From positions 248,001 through 312,000 of the forward strand of contig JABSSW010000004.1 of assembly GCA_018902385.1 (NCBI GenBank): a stretch of DNA of 64,000 bases, written 5' to 3'. The notes beneath the pieces are model-generated. The model ran no database searches. It was not told the DNA's origin and saw only the letters and a program-made list of their open reading frames with translations. Below, one piece after another: positions 1 through 11,010 of this stretch. How positions within the stretch are numbered: position 1 is the first letter of the stretch; each line of letters begins with the position of its first letter. Both the position numbers and the translations under genes were made by a program. This DNA is from Physcia stellaris. Lineage: Eukaryota; Ascomycota; Lecanoromycetes; Caliciales; Physciaceae.

Positions 1-556
1 GACGGGGTGCTAGCGATCCTTCTGAGTACTTCCTCAGGACTCTTGACCTTTGGAGTAGTCGATATCTACGATGCGAACGAGCGGCTCCAGCTTTGCCCCT
101 TGCCCTACTGGTTCAGAAATTCCGGCCCTGTCACCCTAACAATTGTTTCTTGATTCATCATCTGGAAAATCTGACAGAGGTTGTGACGTACAGATCACAG
201 TTCTTTTCGAGTTCAAAGTCTACTTTACAGTTGTTGACTGTTGATAAGGTAGTCGTGAGCGGAGTTGGTGAGTGGGATAACTAACGCTAATCTTAGTGCT
301 ATCGATAGTAAGGTCCGCACGCTAGAGCCGTTCCTGCATTTACATCACCATTCCCGTCCCAGCCGGGCCAGCCCTGATCTTGCGACTTTACGTTTTCACG
401 CCTTTGGCAATGCTAGAAGGACGTCGCATTGGGTGCAGAAGATCGAGGATCAGGTGAAAAACTAATCACTCGACTTGCAAATCCAGCAACCCTTCATCGA
501 ACCACCCACGAACAGGGGCGCATCCTCTTTCAGAAGCTATTTCACATCGCAGCAAA
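1..556. other. Left-edge region upstream of the photolyase gene
   Basis: No convincing gene. A frame open from base 1 runs about 50 codons on the + strand and could be the 3' tail of a gene cut by the window edge, but it has no recognisable motif. The rest is the presumed promoter and 5' leader of the photolyase gene starting at 557. Confidence 0.4.
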
Positions 557-2784
557 ATGACTGGCAAGCCCAGGGTCATATATTGGTTTAGGACTGATCT
601 TCGCTTGCACGATTCGCCCGCGCTCAAAGCCGCATTAGATCTCAAGCCAGAATGTCTATATCCAGTATGGTGCTGGGATCCACATTATGTCTACCGCGCA
701 AGGGTAGGACCTAACCGATGGCAGTATCTGTGAGCGCAAGATTTTTCCATAGGCGGCCTCTGCTAATTGGTACATTCATCCAGACTTGATTGCCAATCCG
801 ATCTTTCGAAATCAATAACGAAGCTCAATTCCAAATCCAAGCTCTTCGTTGTCCGGGAAGCACCGCAGACGGTTCTGCCGAAGCTCTTCAACGCATGGAA
901 GATATCACATCTAGTCTTCGAGAAAGACACGGACGCTTATGCTCGAGAAAGAGACGAGAAGGTCATGGAGCTGGCGAGAGAGGCTGGTGTGAAGGTCATT
1001 GTCAAAATGGGAAGGACGTTGTATGATCCAGACGAGCTGGTAAAGGCCAATGGAGGAAAGCCCACAATGAGCATTACCCAGGTGGAACATGTACGACGGC
1101 CCATATCTAGGCGTCAGTTGGTCCTACTGACTTTATCTAGGCGGCGAAGAAGCTTGGTGATATACCACGCCCTATTCCAGCCCCTAAATCACTGCCCGAC
1201 CCTGGTGACACCACACTTGACATCCCGCAAGAGCGCCCCTCCCAAGAACCAGACATCAATGCGCCCCAACGCTCCGAGCCCGAAACCTCCTACACCAACC
1301 TCGCCGGTCCAGATGGCACATTCTCCGTCCCAACCTTCTCAGAACTCGGCCTCAAACCCGCCACCACCCCCCACCGCGGCGGCGAAACCCTCGCCCTCTC
1401 AACCCTCGACTCCATAATCGCCAACGAAAGCTACACAGCAACATTCTCCAAACCATCTACCGCACCCACAGCCTTCTCCCCACAATCCACAACCCTCCTC
1501 TCCCCCACCACCACTTCGGCTCCCTCTCCGTCCGCCTCCTCTACTGGCGCGCGCACGACACCATGGAAGCCTACCGCCGCAAAGGCAAACAACCCTCCAC
1601 GATCCCCACCAACCTCCTCGGCCAACTGCTCTTCCGAGACATGTATTTCGGCGCCCAAGCCGCCCTGGGCTACTCCTTCGCGCAAACAGTCGGCAACTCG
1701 CACTGCAGATTCGTGCCCTGGCACCTCCCCTCCACCACCTCCCCCACCAACGGCTTCATCACAGGCAAGTACACCATCACCTCCGCCTTGCACGAAACCT
1801 GGTACCAGCGCTGGAAATACGGCCGCACGGGCTTCCCCTGGATCGACGCCCTGATGCGACAGCTGCGCCGCGAAGGCTGGATCCACCACCTCGGCCGACA
1901 CGCCGTGGCCTGCTTCCTGACGCGGGGCGGCTGCTACATCGACTGGGAGCGCGGGGCGGAGGTCTTCGAGGAGTGGCTCCTGGACCACGAGACGGCGTGC
2001 AACAGCGGCAACTGGCAGTGGCTCGCCTGCGTCGCCTTCTACGCCCAGTTCTACCGCTGCTACAGCCCCGTCGCGTTCCCGAAGAAGACGGACAAGAGCG
2101 GCGCGTTCGTGAGGAGGTATGTTCCTGAATTGGCGCGCTTTCCGGAGAAGTTCATCTATGAGCCGTGGAGGGCGCCGATTGCGGATCAGAAGGCGGCGGG
2201 GTGTTTGGTTAAGGGTGATGGGAGGGGTGAGGGGGAGCTTTGATGGTGAGTTGGGGGAGGGAGGGGGCGGGGGCGGGGGCGGGGGAGCGGGCGGGCGGGG
2301 CGGGGGTGGGAAAGGAGAGGGAGGCATGAAAATCTACCCGAAACCGATGTTTGATTTCAATGCGCGGAGGGGCATCTGTATCGAAGGCGTCAAGAGCGCG
2401 TATCACGTCAACCTGTACGGGGACGATGAGAAGGTCAAGGATGGCTCTTGGCGCGAGCTCTTCCCTGATGGGGCTGAGGGGCCGACGGAGGGGGTGGGGG
2501 TGGGTGGTGGGCTGGTACAAGGGGAGGATGGTGGTGGGCTGGTACAAGGGGCGGATGGTGTCGGGGAAAAAGAGAAACTAGAAGAAGGTGCCTTGAACGA
2601 CGAGGGCGCTCCACCCGACAAAAGCAACAAAAAGCGCGATCTCGGCCTCGATGAAGACGAACGCGAAGCCCGAGCGCTGGGCGGCGAGACCAAGGGCGGG
2701 GATCGGAGCGCGGGGAAGAGGAAGAGGCAGGGGACTTTGGATGGGGCTTTTGCGAGGAGGGGGAAGAGGGGGAAGAAGATGTAG
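557..2784 (+). CDS. (6-4) photolyase / animal-type cryptochrome-like flavoprotein, with one frame break
   Basis: A FAD protein that repairs UV (6-4) photoproducts with light energy, or a related photoreceptor. Exons as I read them are 557-729, 784-1090, 1141-2226 and 2324-2784. The N-terminus has the photolyase alpha/beta opening (VIYWFRTDLRLHDSPAL). The FAD-binding half follows (TGFPWIDALMRQLR, GWIHHLGRH, NSGNWQW, FIYEPWRAP). The paired histidines in GWIHHLGRH are the signature of (6-4) enzymes. The last exon restores the family ending PMFDFNARRGIC. It then adds a tail of about 100 residues with a GGGLVQG duplication and a basic end (KRKRQGTLDGAF) that looks like a nuclear signal plus a PCNA-type motif. 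Frame is lost by one base at the C run 1502-1506, between TTLLSP and HHHFGSLSVR. With one base added the exons give 675 codons. Introns 1 and 2 are 54 and 50 bp. The last (2227-2323) is G-rich and less certain. Confidence 0.85.
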
Positions 2785-3294
2785 CGTAGATGGTTGGGCG
2801 GGATGTTCGAGGATTTTGTAGATAGGAACTTGGATCAGAACTATTCGGTGCGATTGGATGAATATAGTAGAATACAATTTGTAGGATCAATTCGGCATTT
2901 CGAAACGGCTTTGTGAAGCACAGATGGGGCTCAATTTGCGGGAGAAACCATTCTAGTAGATTGACGACAGCAAACCAGAGAGGAGAGAACAGAGAACAGT
3001 TGTCCAGATCGCTTCCATTCGAATCTGCTACCACACTAAGCTAAGTATTCATCCACTCATCTGCAATTAAGTATCCGGCACGTAATATCCATCAGTGATC
3101 CACTCGCCACCGCATCAAGCCATTAATACTAAAGTGTGTCAGAGACAAGTAAGCAGAAAAAGGTTGCATTCCACAAATCCAAGCCCAGCTCACGTTTGAT
3201 CTATGTGAAGCAACAGAAGTCTCGAGGAAAAGAACCGTGCGATGGAGCAAATTCTTCACAACCTCTGAGCTCTTCCATCAACGCCCATGGATCA
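2785..3294. other. Convergent intergenic region
   Basis: Lies between the 3' ends of the photolyase gene (+) and the hydrolase gene (-). I see no gene here, only presumed 3' untranslated sequence of both. Confidence 0.5.
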
Positions 3295-4858
3295 TCAACG
3301 AGGGTCGAGCTTTTGCTGTTTGAGGAAATCCAGCATCACATGGTAAAACGCGGTAGTATTGCGATGCAGATTCATCGCGTGGCCCATGTTCGGCTGGATG
3401 TAGGCTTCGAAGGCCGCTGCTTTCGGGAAGGACCCCTTGGCCCCAGCCGGAACCGATGGGAGGTCGGCGGTCGCGCCAGCTAGACAGTCGCCACCGCAAT
3501 AAATCACGTCTTCGTCTAGACAGGAATTCAGTTGGCGGTTTTAGAATGTCAAGTTGGAGACATGAAAGGAGTGACCTACTACCAGTGATGACTAGGACAG
3601 GACCTTTGAATTCCGGTGCCGTGGCAGGCAAACTACCTAACGTGAGAAACTCCCCAATGGTAGCGGGCATCTTGTGCGCTTCGGAGTACTCGAGCGCGGC
3701 GAGGTCGCTGCCGGCCGGAGCGAAGAAAATCTATCGAGACTTCATGTCAGCATTCACCTACGTGAAAGGATAACAAGCCGACTACTGACGTATTTATTTG
3801 CTTGGATATTGGACCAGGTAACGTATCCATCTGGCAGATTTTCCATATTTGGCTCGGTTGTCCGACCAGAGCTGGCATTGCCGAATCTAGCAGGCTGATT
3901 CAGACTAGCTAGCTCGAGATTCAAGCCAGCAACTGCTGCGCTGGCCCATTTCCCGTTGAACGAGATGCCTGTCATGATGATGCCGTCACTGGCCGCTGGA
4001 TCTGCAGCGACGAGTTCGTATGTAAGAGCCGAGCCGAAAGAATGACCTATTAATTATCAAAATTAGTATGAGTAACAAAGACCCAATTGAAGGCAATCGC
4101 TCTATGAATGCAAGCTGAGGAAGGCCTGCAGTAAGAGCTTCACTCTGTTGCCTACAGGGCAACTACGCAAACTATAATTCCCCCTAATTTCATACATAGT
4201 CGTTCTTGTTGTGGACCAAACAGGGCATTTGATTGTACTTACCAACGTGGACGACCTTATCGAAGCGATAGGGAACGGAGGGAACCGTCCCATCCCGTAG
4301 CATCCTAGTGATTCCCTGAATAGTAGCCATAGTTACCGGTGCTTGAACGACGCGCAGAGGATCGGAAACAGTAGAATTCCCAATGCCAAAACGGTCAATA
4401 GCAAGGGTGCAGAACCTATAGTCGCGAACGGCAGCATCAACGTAGCTATTCTTGAAATTGTCGTACGGTAAATCCCAGTATCTACCTTTGCCGTCAGCGC
4501 ATTTGGATGGATGACGCGCCCAGATAATTGAATCAACTTACGTCTTATCGTAACCAATACCATGAGTGAGAAACTGGACGACGGGTTTCTTTGGCATTGT
4601 CTTTGGAGCACAGAAGACCGCACTGATGTGGGCCGTTCCGACCACCGTGGCATACCCAGCAAGCGACGTGTTAGTGAAATTGCCCGAGGCGCTGGTAAGA
4701 TTAAGAACAAATCGGGTCACGTCGAAGTTATTATGCGGGATAGAAACGCTGAAGATGCCATTTCGTGCATGGATATCAACAGGAATGGTGATACTGGTGC
4801 AACGCTTGGATGCGACAGCATTGAAGAGCGCGAAGACGACTAGAATCAGCTTGTACAT
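3295..4858 (-). CDS. Secreted alpha/beta-hydrolase (lipase/esterase-like)
   Basis: Predicted extracellular serine hydrolase of 393 residues. Minus-strand exons are 4858-4542, 4481-4243, 4046-3790, 3730-3583 and 3515-3295, all joined by GT-AG introns in frame. The chosen start gives a clean signal peptide (MYKLILVVFALFNAVAS). An upstream in-frame ATG exists but would bury it. The oxyanion-hole region reads FLTHGIGYDKTYWDLPYDN. The nucleophile elbow GHSFGS spans the second intron. The acid is probably in DEDVIYCGGDC and the catalytic histidine in NMGHAMN near the C-terminus. Several N-x-S/T sites (NLTS, NFTN, NTS) fit a secreted glycoprotein. The substrate cannot be told from sequence. The large intron (4047-4242, 196 bp) is unusually long for this window. 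Confidence 0.8.
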
Positions 4859-6063
4859 ATTGAAGGTTGTCCAAGGCAAAGAAGAGAACCGCGATAACGA
4901 CTCGGATGATGTTGGCTGTCGGCGCCTTCTGTTGGTGTAGTCCGGTGGGGGAAATAGAAAGAAAAATGGAGGAAAAATGGAGATGAAAAGATGTGACAAA
5001 TACTCAGGGCGATATTGATGCCATGACGATAGGTAGTGTTCCAGGCTAATTTTACTGAGGAATAACCGAGTGGAGTCAACACAGAATGACGAGCCCTGCC
5101 GCCTCTTAGCTGATTCTCAGCTGCAGAGCCACCACTGGTGTTACTGCTGTATGGATGCAAAAAATTTAGAATCTTTCCATACTTGACCTGGGACAATATC
5201 TCAAGGCTGCTTGCCCCAGACACGAAACCACCAGTAGCGAGCTGACATTTGCAGACAACATGCGTCGCCGCCTGATATCTGATCCGGAGTGCAGAGCGCT
5301 GGACATAGATACAGTATTGAGAGAGTGGACCGTCCTGCTGCTGCTGGCGAATTGGCGACAACGGTTTTTAGTTTTCGGGAAGACCTTTCGCAACATCTTT
5401 GGCAGAAAGATGTCTTTTTCTTAAATTGACATTGAGTATTACGATTGAAATAAATTGAAGATTTAACGCTTCTGAAAGCAGATGAGTTCCAATGAATATT
5501 TCGTGGATTTGGTTTCTTGAGGTTATCAGAAGCCCATGAGCCAGCGGTCATGCTACTGTTTGAGGTGTAAAAGGTCTACCAATGGAGGTTCAAGTTTGGA
5601 AATTTGAATGGCTGACCTACCGTCTCCTAGGCAATTTACAGCTTAAACGCGCAACAAGCACATTGAGAAACCAGTCATAGCAGGTATGGATTTGGTTGCT
5701 GCTCTCATTAGCGTCAGCGATACGCATCAGTCCGGATGGTCCTACTTACCAGTACCTAAAGCTTCCGATTACCATAGACGTCTGGACTAGTGGCCACAGA
5801 ACCTTTCGACCTTGGAGAGATAAAGGGAAACACTTCCTGATATTGGGAGAGCAACACTTGAGGTTGACACACCAGAGCAGATATCTGCACCTTTGGGTCG
5901 GACCCGGACCGCGAGGCTCTCAATGTTCCAATCTTCTCTAACCACGAGCCACCTGGACTTCCGGAGAAATCAACTTCTTGACGGAAACGGAGACGTCATT
6001 CGGAATTTGGTGGTTATTGCAAGTTGACCATATCGTACCCAATCTTGATCGAACACTATCTGG
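4859..6063. other. Gene-poor region upstream of the hydrolase
   Basis: No coding sequence that I can support. Open stretches here have no start context, splice support or family motif. The part next to 4858 is the presumed hydrolase promoter. Confidence 0.4.
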
Positions 6064-6489
6064 TCATGTCTTCGAAGTCGCCCTGCGTCTTCTTTCGTCA
6101 CTGTTTTCTCCTTTCGCACTTGCTCTGCTTGCTTTCCTTCCCTGGGGCATGCTCCCTTTCCTCTCGGTCTTTTCCCGAACCTCATCTGCACTTAAGCTTC
6201 GTGTGGGCTGTAGCTCGATATCTTCTCCGCTCTCGCTCCCAACGGGACGCAACTTCTCGTTGACATTCAAGCTCTTGACAATCTCTTGAGCTGTGCGGTT
6301 CTCGATATCTATAGACGTGTCCAGGAATGGTCTGTCGTATATGGAAGTCAAAGTAGGTGCAGCACCAGGAGGCTTCAGTGGTGCATGCTTTGGTGACACA
6401 CGAATAAAGCACATTTCCCCACGTCTTACTCGAAATTTCGGGGCGACTCTAATACTTTCGAGACGGCCTGGGAGAAGACTATTAAGCAA
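6064..6489 (-). CDS. Possible small hypothetical protein
   Basis: An uninterrupted 141-codon frame. The N-terminal half is mixed and basic. The C-terminal half is strongly charged (SADEVREKTERKGSMPQ, ending in RRRRATSKT), a composition that looks like a disordered nuclear or cytosolic protein rather than random sequence. I do not recognise it, it has no domain or signal peptide, and it stands alone in a 2.7 kb gene-poor stretch. It could be an exon of a larger gene or a chance open frame. Confidence 0.3.
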   Translation of the reverse strand: MLNSLLPGRLESIRVAPKFRVRRGEMCFIRVSPKHAPLKPPGAAPTLTSIYDRPFLDTSIDIENRTAQEIVKSLNVNEKLRPVGSESGEDIELQPTRSLSADEVREKTERKGSMPQGRKASRASAKGENSDERRRRATSKT

Positions 6490-7598
6490 GGCTTATGGCT
6501 GATGTGCCAGATGATGAACGCTTCATGGAGGATGGAAGTGGTGCAAGGCGAAATGCATGGAGATCATGCTCGGGGTGAGGTTAAGGGCGAGGTCGGGGGG
6601 TAAGCCCCGTCAGCTGAAGGATGGCAAAAGGTCAGAAGGGTGTGCAATTGCAAGGATTGGATCGACGGCTAGGAGACGCTTCAACCTTGGCACATGGTGG
6701 CACCTTCCTCCCCACATCAGTCTAACCTAACAAAGCTCATCCCACCGAGCAGAAACGACCTCCCCTCCTTCCTTGCTAGACTCTCATTTGGAAGGAGACA
6801 ATTAGGATACAATCACTAGTGCTCAGCCTTGATGCCTTTCACGATGAGCTATAAGCAGCAAATGAGTAGCTGTTCAATCTCACGTCAAATTGAGAAGAAA
6901 GTATGAACTTCCGCCTCCAAGGAGCAGTGGTTAGACCAGATCAAGGCTTATTGACTGGAGATTACATATTGAAATCGAATCTCAGCTACTTCTTTGCTAA
7001 GTTCACCATTCTTGTGCTGCTGTATTGATCTGCTTCTGGAAAGGCACCATCGGATTCAAGGGCGAGGCAAGCGACAACCGATGCTTATTCCATTCAGCTT
7101 TATGATTAATGATAATGATCTGTGTGGTGTAATGTTTATTGAGTGCTGACCATCAGGTATCAGTCACATCACATCAGCGATATTTGTTGTATGCAATCTC
7201 AAGCGAGACGGATTAATAATCCTTCACGTGGATCGGAACCGTAGCGAGACTCATATATTGATTGAGGTGGAGACTTGCAAGATGTAGATTCGTCCTTTCA
7301 TAAGCACCAGGCTTATGTAGGCAGGCTTGTAAGCTGGGTTCCGCAATAATCGCCGCATCCAGGACCAGAAAAAGCAAGGGAGTCCTCCGCAAAACACGAC
7401 CACCACCAGCTGCAACCTGTTCTGTAGATAGGTAACCTCGTACGCCGATGTCGGAACTTCTCGAACAGCATCGCAGATACCGTATACATTACACCAATGC
7501 AAAGGCAATAGCTAATGCCACAAGAAGAAGACCAGATGATTTTGCTCCGACCTCGCAATACATGATGGTTATGCAACCTTAAGGTCCACGAAACTTCC
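6490..7598. other. Intergenic, no gene seen
   Basis: About 1.1 kb, AT-richer than its flanks, with only short scattered open frames. I see no RNA gene or repeat. It includes the 3' flank of the Pro-rich gene ending at 7599. Confidence 0.4.
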
Positions 7599-8417
7599 TC
7601 ATTTCCCCTCCCCAAATCTCTTCCAGACCTCCCCTTCAAGTTCTGACACTTTCTCCCCTGCTTGACTGACAAACTTCTTAGCCATATCCCACAGTCCCTC
7701 GTCTTCGCCAAAGCCAGCATTGCCCCCTACCTTAGGTTCATTATATCCCGGTAAGGTGGGCGATTTTTCAGAGCTGTGATTCGCCGAAGCTTGCTGCTCA
7801 GTGGCAAACCTCGCGTCAGGCGTCATTTCTTGCGCTTGAGGGTTCTGTACGTAGCCGGGTGGATGCTCGAGAGTGTTGGATCGAGATCTTGCATTTGATG
7901 TCGATGCAGCTGACTGTGATTGGGTTGGCAGTGTTGCGGGTGTTGGGAATGAAGGTGTTTGAGTCATGGTCGTTGTCGATGCGGGAGGTATTCCACCGTA
8001 TGCTGGTCCAGGAGGAGGGATGCCCATCTGATGAGGATAGGGCTGTGCAGCCGTTGGCGTAGGCGTGGGTTGCGTCTGGCTCAAGGCGTAGTATGACGGA
8101 GGTTGAGGCTTCTCGCCTGCTTTGGGAGGAGGGGGGATGCTCATTCCTCGGGCACGGCCCGTGGGAGCAGCAGTGGGCGTCGGAGTTGCACCTGGCTGAG
8201 GTGCCGGAGGGCTTTGGTTCGTAGATGATGGCGTGGGCTGGGTGGGCGTTGGAGCGATTGGTCCTGGTCGAGCAGAAGGGTATCCATTGGTGGCAGTGGA
8301 TGATTGGGTTGTTGTCGCGGGAGAGGACGTGCTTGTGGATGACGGGTTGAAGGAGGTTTGAGGTGTGATGGCTGTAGCTTTGATGGGACTCTCAGTATGG
8401 ATCGGTACAGCAGACAT
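7599..8417 (-). CDS. Pro/Ser/Thr-rich conserved fungal protein, function unknown
   Basis: A single-exon 272-residue protein. The first two thirds are low-complexity and disordered (runs rich in P, T, S and Q; motifs such as SIPPPPKAGEKPQPPSYYAL). The C-terminal third is ordered in appearance: LEHPPGYVQNPQAQEMT, then LPGYNE, then an amphipathic helix (LWDMAKKFVSQAGEKVSELE, ending VWKRFGEGK). The C-terminal helix and the HPPGY motif look like a short conserved module of uncharacterised filamentous-fungal proteins. That is my recollection of the pattern, not a search result. No signal peptide or membrane segment. PPSYYAL and LPGY resemble WW/PPxY-type adaptor motifs only loosely. Confidence 0.65.
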   Translation of the reverse strand: MSAVPIHTESPIKATAITPQTSFNPSSTSTSSPATTTQSSTATNGYPSARPGPIAPTPTQPTPSSTNQSPPAPQPGATPTPTAAPTGRARGMSIPPPPKAGEKPQPPSYYALSQTQPTPTPTAAQPYPHQMGIPPPGPAYGGIPPASTTTMTQTPSFPTPATLPTQSQSAASTSNARSRSNTLEHPPGYVQNPQAQEMTPDARFATEQQASANHSSEKSPTLPGYNEPKVGGNAGFGEDEGLWDMAKKFVSQAGEKVSELEGEVWKRFGEGK

Positions 8418-8972
8418 TTTCGAATTATTGCAGGAATATCAAGTTGAGGCTTGAAAAGGTGTCATCTGAATCTCATAACCTAACTAATCGGCACATTGAG
8501 GTTTAAAGTAGCGACAGCTATGTTACGTTCCGGCAAGGGATTGTTCTCTGACAATAACTACGTCATCTGGCATGCTTTGGTGTTTGGCTACGCGTCAACC
8601 AAGCGGTGAAACGCCGTTGTGTCGGGTTGGTTGATACATAAGTTGTCACGTGCTAATCGATCAAAGTAGGGAGAAAACCACCATTTTCATGCGTGATCTC
8701 TGGGCTCCCACGAGTAATGTGACAGACGATTGTGGAACACGCAGAATCAAGCGGAGTGTGACTGCGACTGAATGAGTACATGATAGGAAACATTTGCCAA
8801 ATTGTCTAAAGTACAGCAGCATCGGAAAGGCCCCCTACTGCACCGTCTTATGCATCACCTCTCCAACAAGCCCGCAGCTGCATCTAATTTGTTCTTCGAC
8901 CAAACCTTTTGGAGACCATGACCTTGACCGCCTCGCGACATTATCCTCGAAACCAGTTGTTGAAGAAGCTTT
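8418..8972. other. Intergenic, promoter of the Pro-rich gene
   Basis: Holds the 5' region of the gene starting at 8417 and the 3' flank of the ADP/ATP carrier. No further feature seen. Confidence 0.4.
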
Positions 8973-10578
8973 CTAGCCAGATCCACCTTTAAAGGCCTTG
9001 CCGAACATGAGAAGCTGGACCTGGTCGTAGATGGAGAGCACACCAGCACCAGCGACACCACGGAGAATGTTGGCACCGGCACCCTTGAACAGAGACTTTA
9101 CACCTTCTGCAGCGACAATTTGGCGGGCAGCATCCGCTGATGACTTATATTTGACAGCCTATTGAGCGAAGTTAGTGACCAGCCTTCACTGACTGGATAG
9201 TGAGTTTATGCAGCGTACCTCGCCTGAAGTCATCATCATGCGCCGACGGATAGTGTCCAGAGGGTAAGAAGCGATACCAGCACCAGTAGTGACAGCCCAG
9301 CCAAGGAGGAAAGAAGCCAAGAAGTTACCCTCGAGAGCACCAACGAGGAGGACAGGTTTGATGGAATCGTACATGCCGAAGTACAGACCACGATAGACGA
9401 CAATGCCAAGAACGGAAGGACCGAAACCACGATAAAGACCGGCAACACCATCACTTGCAAGCGTCTTCTTGTAGACATCAACTAGGCCGTTGAATTGACG
9501 GTCACCACCTTTCTTAGCGCTCTTAGCGTCATTGGCAAGACGGGTACGGGCATAGTCCAAGGAGTAGACGAAGAGAAGCGAGGTAGCACCGGCAGCCTAG
9601 ACACAAGTTAATGGACATAGAAGGGACGTGTAGGATTCAAAAGTCACATACACCTCCAGAAGCCAAGTTGCCTGCCATCCATTTCGCATATCCGTCTCGC
9701 TCTTTCTTGTACGCGAACATTGACTTATAAGTGTCGCGGAACGCAAAGTTGAGTGCTTGGGTTGGGAAATAACGGATGACATTGGCAGTATTGCCTCGCC
9801 ATAGCGAGGCAACACCTTCTTGCCGTGCGGTACGACGGAAGCATTCTCCAATGCCATCGTATTTCTTATCCAGACGACCGGACTTTAACATCTCATCCTA
9901 GACGACGAAGAGGTTAGCATTTGATTTAGTCGTGTACAATGAATAATCCCGTAGAGCAGCAGCGGGCTTGAGTGGAGGAATTATCGTGGTATAGGCTTGC
10001 TCTACGAACGAGCTCGCGTAACAGGTTTTCGAAAAGGGGTAAGACTTGTCTAGATAATGGGAGGTTCCGCGGAAATCTGACAGTTAACTGAAGATACTCT
10101 GTAGCTTACCTGATTTTGGATGAGGAGCTTGACACGCTCGATGGGCGCGGCAGCAGTCTTCGAGACAGCGGCAGAGACACCACCCACTGTAGACGACACA
10201 ATTAGCCCCAAGTTATCATGATACTACACCCGGCGACATTGCAACGGATAAAGCCAATGGTCCCAGACAGTGCAGATACTAGGACTGGCGCTTATCGTAT
10301 AGAACGTACTCAGGAAGTCAACTGCGAAGCCCTATGAACACAATTCGTTAGCAAAGGCATTCTTCGAGCAGATGCGCGACCATCAGACAACAATGACCAT
10401 AGGCAGAAGCGGTAGCTGACGGCGCGCCGAAGGTCCATTGGTCGCAACAGAGGAATGGCGAAGCACGAGGTGCTCAGATGTAGCAAGGGTGATATCGTTA
10501 GATTTCAATGAAAAGTTGGAAGCTCACCGGCATGCCCATGAAGGACTTCTTCGACTGGACGACTTCACCTTCAGGCAT
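8973..10578 (-). CDS. aac: Mitochondrial ADP/ATP carrier
   Basis: Inner-membrane antiporter exchanging cytosolic ADP for matrix ATP. Six exons (10578-10528, 10331-10310, 10186-10110, 9897-9652, 9596-9219, 9158-8973) give 319 residues, the usual length. The diagnostic RRRMMM signature is present after the third PLDTIRRR carrier motif. Carrier-repeat motifs are also seen in [13 protein letters not shown] and [12 protein letters not shown]. The N-terminus ([17 protein letters not shown]) leads straight into [20 protein letters not shown], typical of fungal AACs. Two very small early exons (51 and 22 bp) and a 212 bp intron (9898-10109) precede the main body. The stop is TAG after KAFKGGSG. Confidence 0.95.
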
Positions 10579-11010
10579 CTTGGCGGTTGATCTTCTATCT
10601 GTGAAAAAGAGGAGAGGAGGATTGAGGTTGAGTGGAGAGGGTTATGGATGATTGGCAACAACTGTTCGCAGATGTCTGTGTTTAGAGATCGAGGTGGAAG
10701 CAAGAGATTGCTCGGAAAAGGATTTATTGGGCCACGCTAACAAAACCTCTCACGGCCCGGATCTCACCGGTCTTGGCATTCCACGAGATTGTGCCGGGAC
10801 AGATGCCTTATACTTATCACTTAACGCCACAGGATTACTTGATCTGGTCATTGTATATCTACATACATTGCATTGACTGTCAATGAGTGTCACTCTAGAA
10901 GCTTCAACGGACCTGGACTGCTCGCTCTCACAGAGAAGGTGCCCCATATCTAGCTAATAAGATATCGAAGGGATGACGACGGAGTTGTGAGAACATACTT
11001 CTGGGCTACC
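10579..11010. other. Intergenic, promoter of the ADP/ATP carrier
   Basis: Lies upstream of the carrier start and downstream of KRI1. No gene or repeat seen. Confidence 0.4.

Noticed and set aside
1431-2327. Long minus-strand open frame opposite the photolyase
   Set aside because: It is the antisense shadow of the GC-rich coding exon and G-rich intron, with low-complexity Pro/Gly content and no motif.
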